A DNA stretch of 25,373 bases from CAYLMG01 sp964464635 (lineage in GTDB: Bacteria; Planctomycetota; Phycisphaerae; Sedimentisphaerales; Anaerobacaceae): the NCBI GenBank assembly GCA_964464635.1, contig CAYXGT010000036.1:1-25373 (forward strand). The letters run 5' to 3'. A model generated the notes under the pieces. The model worked only from the letters and a program-made list of their open reading frames with translations, had not been told where the DNA came from and did no database searches. Of the stretch, positions 14,664 to 21,769 are shown piece by piece. Within the stretch, counting starts at the first letter, position 1, and every line of letters starts with the position of its first letter. A program made the position numbers and the translations under genes.

Positions 14664-17600
14664 TGAAAAAGTTATTAACACTCTTTATTTTTACGGTCCT
14701 TGTGCTTTTTGCAACAAGCTTGGCACAAGCGGAGGTATTGGAAGTAGGCCCGGCCGGAGGAGGGGCTGGTATATTAGACGATATCGAAGTCCGTTTCTGG
14801 CAAAGCATTCAGGACGCGATCAATCACGCTAACCCGGATGACACCATCCTCGTGTATCCGGGCACGTATGAGGAGGACCTTGTGGTGAATGTCGACGACC
14901 TCACAATCGCGTCAACGGATGGAAATTCCGTCACTATTATAAAAGGAGTGGCGAATGTCAATGAGGCCGATTGGCCTCTGGCTGCTCCGAATATCGAGAT
15001 TACCGGTAGCGGCGTCGAGATTTACGGTTTCACGATCCAGGGGCCTGACTACGAGGCACTGAAGTATTCAAGCGGAATGGTTATTGCTGGTGATAATGTC
15101 AAAATACACAATAATATCTTCCAGCCGACCAATGCAAATTCGCTTAATGAAATCTCCCAGGCGATTGTGACCTATCGCGATGGCAACGGAGGTGAAGATG
15201 GCCTCGATGGTTTGAATATTTACGATAACGCCTTCGAGCCTTTGGCAGAAGGCACTCATGGTATAGAAGCCATCTTTATCAACCACACACTTTCTGACCC
15301 GAACCCAGCCGGTGCGGTTACTATCCAGAATAACGTCATAACAGGTGCCGTTGTTCGCGGTATCACGACCGAGCGGTCGAATGTTATTATCACCGGCAAT
15401 ACGGTTGAGACGAATCTTGACCCGTATAGTGATGGAGTAGGAGCTTTTCAGGGAATCCTCGTGCAGGACTTCGGTGACCGTGATCAGAAAAACGTAACAG
15501 TCACAGATAACACTGTTCAGGGTTCTTCCGGCTTCAATCAGGGTATAAGAGTTGGTTCTGCTTTACAGGTTTTAAGCGGTATTTCAATTCAGAATAACTC
15601 GATACTCTCTAACAATATTGGTGTTCAGGTTCGTTCAGCCGCTGGAGTTGCAGTAAATAACAACGAGATTGCAGGCAATACTATCGGTGTGGAAAATACT
15701 GGTGCTGTTGAGCTTGATGCCACTTACAACTGGTGGAACGATGTAGCCGGCCCAAATCATCCTGTTAGTAATCCCGGCAGCTCGGGTGATGAGGTTTCTT
15801 CTAATGTTGACTACGACCCGTGGTGTACCGATCCGGATTGTGGCGCGAGCGGAATACATCCGGTCGTGAATGTCACACAAGAAATTTCCTATAGTACTAT
15901 TATGGGTGCTATCGTGGAGGCATATCCGAACGATCAGATTACCGTGGCAGCCGGTACCTTTGTTGAGCAAGTGGAAATTACCATTCCGCTCACCATTACC
16001 GGAGCAGGGCAAGGCAGCACAGTAATACAATCACCTGATGTTTTGACTCTGTATTATACTACTTCTGCTGACAATTATCCGATCGTCTATCTGCACGATG
16101 TCGATGGTGTTGTCATTACGGATCTTACAATTGATGGCGCTGGTAAGGGTAATGACAACTACAGATTCAATGGTATCGCTTTCCGTCAGGCCGGCGGAAC
16201 GATTCAGGACGTCAGCCTTATTAACGTAATGGATACTCCTTTCAGTGGCGCACAACACGGTGTTGCTATTTATGCTTATAATGACAACGGCATAGATCGA
16301 AATATTAACATACTGAGTTGCACCATAAATGACTTCCAGAAAACTGCCATTGCACTTAATGGAGTCAATTCTATCTGTACAGTTGAAGACTGCAATGTCG
16401 TTGGTGCGGGAGATACTACAGTCACGGCACAGAACGGCATCCAGTTTGGCTGGGGTGCAGGTGGAACCATTAAGCATAATACCGTTAGTGATATCCGATA
16501 CACAGGCGAAAACTGGTCTGCAAGCGGTATTCTCGGTTACGGCGATGGAAGCGATGCACCAATTGATGTACAAAACAATACCGTTACCAACACGCAGGGC
16601 GCCCTGCAGATATATTTCTTCGATGGAGATGTAAATGTTGCTGATAATGACTTGAGCGGAAATGACTTCAGCTTTCTCTATGCCTTTGACACTGCTTCTG
16701 TTACCGGAAACACCTTTGATAATTGCATCCAGGGGCTTTACCTTGCTGATGTAACTAACATAAACGCAAGCGACAATACATTTAATGATTGTGATGAGGG
16801 TCTTATCATTGATGGAGCGACTGATAACGTAACATTTACACATTGTCAGTTCAACGATAATACTGGAAATGGTATTACCGTTGTGCCATACGAAACTGAT
16901 AATCCCGACAATATCTCAATAAGTTGTTCGCAGATTGCGGGTAATATGGGCTATGGTTTGGAGAACACATCAATCAATGTTGTTGATGCCGAAAACAACT
17001 GGTGGGACAGTTCCACAGGACCCGGTGGCGTAGGAGGCGGCTCAGGCGATGATGTTTCTGCAAATGTTGATTTCTTCCCATGGCTGCTCAGCATAGACGG
17101 CTGCGAAGATTATACAAAGCTCGCCCCTGATTACGTCGTTGATGACGACTGGGCAGGTCTGCCAGACTTTAATCAGGTGTTCGTCGGCGGCCAGGACTAC
17201 TACATTAGTCTCAACGCCTTTGATACCATTCAGGAAGCGGTCGATGCAGCCGCTGATGGTAACAGCATCAAAGTTTACGACGGCAACTACAGTCCGTTTA
17301 TAGTCGATGGTAAAACCAATCTTACTATTACTGCCGGCAGCAATCCTGTTGTTACAGGCGTTCAGTCCGTTACCACCAACTATGGTCCCAGAGACTGCGT
17401 GGTATTCGTCAATGATTCTGTGAATGTTATGCTCAATATGCTCGATATCCAGGGCAGTGATTTGGGTACAATTAACGCTAAAAACTACGGCGTTATCTGC
17501 GAGAACTCCAGTGGTTCCATAAAAGACTGCACCGTTTCTCCGAACACAGCCGGTGATATGGCCAGTACTGCAATTGGAATTTGGGACGGCTCGGTTGTTT

Positions 17601-18349
17601 CGGTTGTAACAACACTGATAGAAAACTACGGCAGAGTAGGTGTCCTCGTTTACTATGGTGCAGACGCTCAGATTTTGGACAATGAGATAATTGGGCAGGT
17701 TTATGCTGATGAGGGCCAGGTATGCTACGGTATTGAAGTTGAAGCTATGTCGGGAACTGATGACCCGGCTACCGCTTCAAGTGCCGTCATCAAACGCAAT
17801 GAGATTTACAACTGCGATAATACCTTCGAGCCCGAGCCGAGCTGGGGTTCCAGCGGAATCTACATCAACGGCTGGAAGGCCTACGGTGAAGAAGCCGAAT
17901 CTGCCGTGACCGTTGTTGACAATGTCATTCACGATAACTATGAGGGTATTTACGTGGTCGATAGCCCGTCATCGAGGGCCAACTTCAACAGCATTTATGA
18001 CAACCGCACCGCCGGCGTAACCAACGCTGCAGGCGCCGATGATTCGAACTCAGTGTTCGATGCTGAGTACAACTGGTGGGGCGATATCAGCGGGCCAAAC
18101 GACAGCGACCCCAACGGAACCATCGAAACCGATGGCAGCACTATCTGTCCAACCGTTGAAGAAATCAAAAACGCTGACGGCCTCGGAAACAAGGTTACTG
18201 AGAATGTGCTCTACTGTCCGTGGCTGGTAGCACCGATTTCAAGTTCTGCCTATCCGTGTCCAGCCGGTGACCTCGACGGTGATTGCGATGTTGATTTTGC
18301 AGACCTTGCGATTCTTGCGGGCAACTGGCTTGAAGGCACTGAGGAGTAA
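14663..18349 (+). CDS. Secreted parallel beta-helix protein with dockerin-like C-terminus
   Basis: This 1228-residue protein begins with a Sec signal peptide (MKKLLTLFIFTVLVLFATSL, cleavage after AQA near residue 24). It has three large modules. Each opens with an 'IQDAI/IQEAV...TIxVxxGxY' start (about residues 46, 408 and 853), continues through degenerate Asn-rich beta-helix coils (NNxI, DNxV, GNTI type), and ends in a NWW...GP block (about 356, 779 and 1136) followed by NVDYDPW, NVDFFPW or NVLYCPW. This is a NosD/PbH1-like right-handed beta-helix fold, often found in surface or polysaccharide-acting proteins. The C-terminus carries one dockerin-like Ca2+ loop, GDLDGDCDVDFADLAILA, ending NWLEG. 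The ATG at 14663 has AGGAGG 8 nt upstream. No catalytic residues can be assigned. A strong terminator follows. Confidence 0.85.
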   Translation: MKKLLTLFIFTVLVLFATSLAQAEVLEVGPAGGGAGILDDIEVRFWQSIQDAINHANPDDTILVYPGTYEEDLVVNVDDLTIASTDGNSVTIIKGVANVNEADWPLAAPNIEITGSGVEIYGFTIQGPDYEALKYSSGMVIAGDNVKIHNNIFQPTNANSLNEISQAIVTYRDGNGGEDGLDGLNIYDNAFEPLAEGTHGIEAIFINHTLSDPNPAGAVTIQNNVITGAVVRGITTERSNVIITGNTVETNLDPYSDGVGAFQGILVQDFGDRDQKNVTVTDNTVQGSSGFNQGIRVGSALQVLSGISIQNNSILSNNIGVQVRSAAGVAVNNNEIAGNTIGVENTGAVELDATYNWWNDVAGPNHPVSNPGSSGDEVSSNVDYDPWCTDPDCGASGIHPVVNVTQEISYSTIMGAIVEAYPNDQITVAAGTFVEQVEITIPLTITGAGQGSTVIQSPDVLTLYYTTSADNYPIVYLHDVDGVVITDLTIDGAGKGNDNYRFNGIAFRQAGGTIQDVSLINVMDTPFSGAQHGVAIYAYNDNGIDRNINILSCTINDFQKTAIALNGVNSICTVEDCNVVGAGDTTVTAQNGIQFGWGAGGTIKHNTVSDIRYTGENWSASGILGYGDGSDAPIDVQNNTVTNTQGALQIYFFDGDVNVADNDLSGNDFSFLYAFDTASVTGNTFDNCIQGLYLADVTNINASDNTFNDCDEGLIIDGATDNVTFTHCQFNDNTGNGITVVPYETDNPDNISISCSQIAGNMGYGLENTSINVVDAENNWWDSSTGPGGVGGGSGDDVSANVDFFPWLLSIDGCEDYTKLAPDYVVDDDWAGLPDFNQVFVGGQDYYISLNAFDTIQEAVDAAADGNSIKVYDGNYSPFIVDGKTNLTITAGSNPVVTGVQSVTTNYGPRDCVVFVNDSVNVMLNMLDIQGSDLGTINAKNYGVICENSSGSIKDCTVSPNTAGDMASTAIGIWDGSVVSVVTTLIENYGRVGVLVYYGADAQILDNEIIGQVYADEGQVCYGIEVEAMSGTDDPATASSAVIKRNEIYNCDNTFEPEPSWGSSGIYINGWKAYGEEAESAVTVVDNVIHDNYEGIYVVDSPSSRANFNSIYDNRTAGVTNAAGADDSNSVFDAEYNWWGDISGPNDSDPNGTIETDGSTICPTVEEIKNADGLGNKVTENVLYCPWLVAPISSSAYPCPAGDLDGDCDVDFADLAILAGNWLEGTEE

Positions 18350-18361
18350 TTAGTTTTAGAA

Positions 18362-18395
18362 AACGTTAAGTTTATTTGGATACGAATTTAACGTT
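18362..18395 (+). repeat. AT-rich hairpin after the beta-helix gene
   Basis: AACGTTAAGTT (18362-18372) pairs with AATTTAACGTT (18385-18395) with one G-T wobble and a 12-nt loop. It sits between the stop codon and the terminator and may protect the 3' end of the transcript. Confidence 0.45.
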
Positions 18396-18403
18396 GGTTA
18401 ATA

Positions 18404-18442
18404 AAGAGACGCCGGTGTAAATACCGGCGTCTCTTATTTTTT
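18404..18442 (+). terminator. Rho-independent terminator
   Basis: AAGAGACGCCGGT (18404-18416) and ACCGGCGTCTCTT (18423-18435) form a perfect 13-bp stem with a 6-nt loop, followed by ATTTTTT. It ends the beta-helix transcript. The opposite strand has a weaker T tail, so it may also serve the convergent UroD-like gene. Confidence 0.9.
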
Positions 18443-18460
18443 GAATGATTTGCAAATACA

Positions 18461-19630
18461 TCATTTGTAAAATCCGAATTCGTAAGCAGCATCGAAAAGG
18501 GCCGCAATGTTCTCAGCCGGCACGCCGACCTGGATATTATGAGCGTTATTAAAAACGTAGCCTCCGCCCGGCTTAAATATCTCTATGTTCCTTCGTACCT
18601 GCTCTCTTACCTCGTCGGCTGTTGCAAAGGGCAGTATGTGCTGTGCGTCTATCCCACCGCCCCAGAAAACTATATCTTTACCGAAACGTGACTTCAGCTC
18701 TTCAGGGTCCATCCTGTCTGCGCTTATCTGAACGGGATTCAGGATATCCACGCCGTTGTCAATCAAATCCGGTATATATTCGATACACGAGCCGCACGTA
18801 TGATACCATATCTTCGCCTTCGTCAGACTCTTGATATGCTCGACTAACTTTTTTTGACGGGGCTTGACGACCTGCCGGTAAAAGGCGGGCGAAAACAGAG
18901 GCCCGTGCTGGCCGGCAAGGTCGTCGCCTATCATCACGATATCGACGATGTCACCTACCTCAGCCATAAAGGGCGTGTAATAATCCAGCCAGAACGCAAG
19001 CATCTTATCGAGCAGTGCCTCGCAAAGCTTGGGATTCTCGACCATATCCATATACCATCGCTCCAGGCCGCGCATATACCAGCAGGTTTCATAAATCACA
19101 CCGCCGATGCCTGTCGATATGGCACAGCCGCTTTCTTCGCGAACCTGCAAAGCCTGCTCTCTTACTCCGGTAAACCGTGTCTTGTCACCGCCGTCGGGAA
19201 AAGGATAATTTTCTATATCTTTGATTGTAGCGCTGGCGAGCGGGTGATGTGAGATGTCCATATAAAGCTGCTGCTCGTCCGTCATCGACCAGATAACACC
19301 GAATTCATCCTTCAGGTCGTGCCATTTTTTGCCGTTCCGCACACTCTGCACAATTGCGCCCTTGAAGCCCTCCGGCCCATGGGCGCAGACATATCTGATA
19401 TCAACTCTGAATCGCTGCAAAACCTCTTCCGAAGGCAAAGCGAGCTGCTGAACGGCATCGAGCATTTTTATTTGCTCTTTTATACCGAGAAAATTGAGCA
19501 GCCCCTCATAGGCTCTTTTATGTATCCCCGTTTGAAATCCTCCGAAGTCGATGGGTACTCTGTCGGGCTCCTCGTGGTTCAGCGACCTTAAAACACGCTC
19601 TCTCGAGCTCATTTTTTCTTTTGTTTCCAT
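18461..19630 (-). CDS. Uroporphyrinogen decarboxylase-like (methylcobamide methyltransferase) family protein
   Basis: A 389-residue TIM-barrel protein of the UroD/MtaA superfamily. It starts SSRERVLRSLNHEEPDRVPI, a hallmark of this group, and contains WYHTCGSCIEYIPDLIDNG (His277, Cys279), a potential zinc site as in corrinoid-dependent methyltransferases, then FWGGGIDAQHILP and GGGYVFNNAHNIQVGVPAEN. True HemE enzymes lack the HTCG zinc motif, so a C1-group transfer role is more likely than haem synthesis. The third zinc ligand, Cys in MtaA-type enzymes, is not obvious; His364 sits near the expected place. Many planctomycetes carry multiple copies of such genes with unknown substrates. The start could also be the ATG at 19612 (Met7). 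It lies about 60 nt downstream of tRNA-Cys on the same strand with no terminator visible between them. Confidence 0.85.
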   Translation of the reverse strand: METKEKMSSRERVLRSLNHEEPDRVPIDFGGFQTGIHKRAYEGLLNFLGIKEQIKMLDAVQQLALPSEEVLQRFRVDIRYVCAHGPEGFKGAIVQSVRNGKKWHDLKDEFGVIWSMTDEQQLYMDISHHPLASATIKDIENYPFPDGGDKTRFTGVREQALQVREESGCAISTGIGGVIYETCWYMRGLERWYMDMVENPKLCEALLDKMLAFWLDYYTPFMAEVGDIVDIVMIGDDLAGQHGPLFSPAFYRQVVKPRQKKLVEHIKSLTKAKIWYHTCGSCIEYIPDLIDNGVDILNPVQISADRMDPEELKSRFGKDIVFWGGGIDAQHILPFATADEVREQVRRNIEIFKPGGGYVFNNAHNIQVGVPAENIAALFDAAYEFGFYK

Positions 19631-19690
19631 TTTTTAACTTACCGTTGGGAAGATTACAGAGCATTCGGAAAGTATCAGATGGTTATCAAA

Positions 19691-19764
19691 AGGCGGCGGT
19701 GGGATTCGAACCCACGAATAACGGTTTTGCAAACCGTCGCCTTAGACCACTTGGCCACGCCGCC
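19691..19764 (-). tRNA. tRNA-Cys (anticodon GCA)
   Basis: On the minus strand the cloverleaf reads acceptor GGCGGCG with CGCCGCC, D arm TGGCCAAGTGGTCTAAGGC, anticodon stem ACGGT/ACCGT around the loop TTGCAAA (anticodon GCA), and T arm GTGGG-TTCGAAT-CCCAC. The discriminator is T. The CCA end is not encoded. All stems pair. Confidence 0.97.
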
Positions 19765-19782
19765 AAATCCAAATGCCGGCTT

Positions 19783-19810
19783 AGTTTAGCAGAATTTTAC
19801 CCTTTTGCAA
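19783..19810 (-). promoter_or_regulatory. Possible promoter of tRNA-Cys
   Basis: On the minus strand TTGCAA (19805-19810) and TAAACT (19783-19788) are 16 nt apart, placing a start about 10 nt ahead of the tRNA. Both boxes match the consensus at four of six positions. Confidence 0.4.
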
Positions 19811-20070
19811 TAAGTTTTAGACCTTCCTTTTCTTCTTCGGATTCTGGTTTTTTTGAAATATTTTTGAGTTACACAGCGTCTTATAAGCGGTTGTGCTCTG
19901 TAAATATAGCTGTGTAAATATAGTGGTTTGTATTTTATTATATTGCTTTAACTTGTTGATTTTAATGATTTTATTGGAACTTCCCCTGTTGTGCCGGGCT
20001 GAATTTTTCACAGCTTGGCACTCTTAGGAGCCGAAGATATTTTTTACTTTAATTTTGTAAGCCTTTATTG

Positions 20071-20076
20071 TATAAT
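20071..20076 (+). promoter_or_regulatory. -10 box of a possible efflux-operon promoter
   Basis: A perfect TATAAT lies 26 nt ahead of the TolC-like start. No good -35 box is found 16-18 nt upstream, so it may need an activator. The direct repeat at 19899-19923 is further upstream. Confidence 0.35.
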
Positions 20077-20102
20077 AAGATGAACATAACTGAGGATGGT
20101 GT

Positions 20103-21758
20103 ATGGAAAAGGAGGTTCATTGGGAAAGGGGTATATCTGTGCTTTGCAGGCTTAAACCGCAGTTAGTGTGTTTATTGTTCTTATCTTGCGCTATGGCTCT
20201 CGGTCTGGTTGTTTCCTGCGCCTCACCAGAACAATATAAAAAAGAGGCCGATGAAGAGGTCTATAACGTCATCGATAGTAAGTGGCAGGACCGGTTCGGT
20301 TACAAAGCCAACTACAAGCTCGAAGATACCAACTCGGCTGTTGTGGACATATCTCATATCATACCGGAAGACGGCGTTTTAACTCTCAGGGATGCACTTG
20401 CAATAGCAACAAAATACAGCAGGGATTATCAAAATCAAAAAGAATCGCTTTATCTGGCCGCTCTCAACTTAACACTTACCCGCCATGAATACGCCTGGAA
20501 GTGGCTCGGGACGGTTGACCTTGAATATGCGAGAACATATAATGATACGACAAAATCGGAGGACGATGCCACAATCAGTTCGTCGTATAGTCTTGAAAAG
20601 AATACCTTGCTCGCAGACGGAATACAAATCAGCACAGGCCTGGCTGTTGATTGGGCCAGATTTCTTACCGGTGACCCGCAGACTTCATTGGCTTCGGTTT
20701 TATATGCAACTATTACTGCTCCCATACTCGGTGCGGGTGCGGGCAAGGCCGCTGTGGAAAACCTCACACAGGCCGAGAGGAACGTTTTATACGATATACG
20801 CACATTTAACCGTTATCGACAGACCTTTGTAACTTCAATCGTTGATGCATATTATAATGTTTTACTGCAAAAGGAGCGGGTTAACATTAATGAAGCCAGT
20901 TATAGACGACTCATACAATCGACCGAACAGTTGAGAATGGAGGTTGATGTTGGTCAAAGGCCCCAATACGATGCCGACGAAGCAGAGCAGAGATTGCTTA
21001 GCTCGGAAAACAGCTTGGTTTCTTCTCGGCAAAATTATGAACGGGCACTCGACAGCTTCAAAATAAGGTTGGCTCTGCCCACCGATGCAAGCATAACTCT
21101 AAACCAGAATGAGCTGGTAGCACTGGAAAACGTGGGGATAAGCCAGCCTGATTATACCGAAGAGGATGCAATTGAAGTGGCGTTGGAGCATCGTCTTGAC
21201 CTTGTCAATACCAGAGACAGGCTTGATGATTCAGCTCGCAAGCTCGTCTTGGCCGCTGACGGCCTCGGAACACAGTTGAATTTGACCGCCGGCGTAAATA
21301 CCGAGTCGCCGGAGGGTACTGATTTTACAAGATTGCAGTTTCATGAAAGTGAGTTTACCCTTGCACTTGAAGCAGATTTGCCCTTTGACCAGAAAGCCGA
21401 GCGCAATGCCTATAGAAGAGCTTTGATAGATGTGCAGCGGGATAAAAGAAGCTATGCAGAATCTATTGACCAGATCAAGCTCTCTGTCAGGCAGGCTTAT
21501 CGAGACCTCGCCGAAACCGCAGAGAGCTACAGGATTCAAAAAATCGGCCTCGAATTGGCCTTGAAGCGGCTTGACCGAGAGAAACTCTTGCTGGAATATG
21601 GTCAGGGAACTGTGCGTCTTTTGCTTGAATCGGAAGATGCTATCGTATCTGCTCAAAATAGTGTGACTACTGCTTTGGTTGACCACACGATTGCAAAACT
21701 GAACTTTTTCCGCGATATTGGTGTATTACAGGTAAAGCCTGACGGGATGTGGGAGTAA
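20103..21758 (+). CDS. TolC-family outer membrane efflux lipoprotein
   Basis: This is the outer-membrane channel of a tripartite efflux system. The 551-residue protein has a signal segment LVCLLFLSCAMALGL ending in the lipobox VVSC (Cys39), so it should be lipid-anchored, as in the OprM/NodT branch of the TolC family. The body is mostly long alpha-helices with typical TolC repeats: LTLRDALAIATKYSRDYQNQ (about 91-111), SIVDAYYNVLLQKERVNI, and in the second half LSVRQAYRDLAETAESYRIQ and LLLEYGQGTVRLLLESEDAI. The start is uncertain. ATG 20103 has GAGG about 8 nt upstream, but a GTG at 20139 has GAAAGGGG 7 nt upstream and gives a more usual signal-peptide length. It is the first gene of an operon with the MacA-like gene 11 nt downstream. 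Confidence 0.88.
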   Translation: MEKEVHWERGISVLCRLKPQLVCLLFLSCAMALGLVVSCASPEQYKKEADEEVYNVIDSKWQDRFGYKANYKLEDTNSAVVDISHIIPEDGVLTLRDALAIATKYSRDYQNQKESLYLAALNLTLTRHEYAWKWLGTVDLEYARTYNDTTKSEDDATISSSYSLEKNTLLADGIQISTGLAVDWARFLTGDPQTSLASVLYATITAPILGAGAGKAAVENLTQAERNVLYDIRTFNRYRQTFVTSIVDAYYNVLLQKERVNINEASYRRLIQSTEQLRMEVDVGQRPQYDADEAEQRLLSSENSLVSSRQNYERALDSFKIRLALPTDASITLNQNELVALENVGISQPDYTEEDAIEVALEHRLDLVNTRDRLDDSARKLVLAADGLGTQLNLTAGVNTESPEGTDFTRLQFHESEFTLALEADLPFDQKAERNAYRRALIDVQRDKRSYAESIDQIKLSVRQAYRDLAETAESYRIQKIGLELALKRLDREKLLLEYGQGTVRLLLESEDAIVSAQNSVTTALVDHTIAKLNFFRDIGVLQVKPDGMWE

Positions 21759-21769
21759 GGAAAAATATT

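Larger units (their letters stand above)
19765..20102. other. Intergenic region between tRNA-Cys and the efflux operon
   Basis: No gene is visible. It holds the tRNA promoter (19783-19810), an 11-bp direct repeat TGTAAATATAG at 19899-19909 and 19913-19923 (period 14), and a TATAAT box before the efflux operon. The middle is AT-rich without other structure that I can support. Confidence 0.5.

Noticed and set aside
16031..16843. A 270-codon minus-strand frame within the beta-helix gene
   Set aside because: It is antisense to a repeat-rich coding sequence with a clear reading frame and signal peptide, and its product shows no domain.
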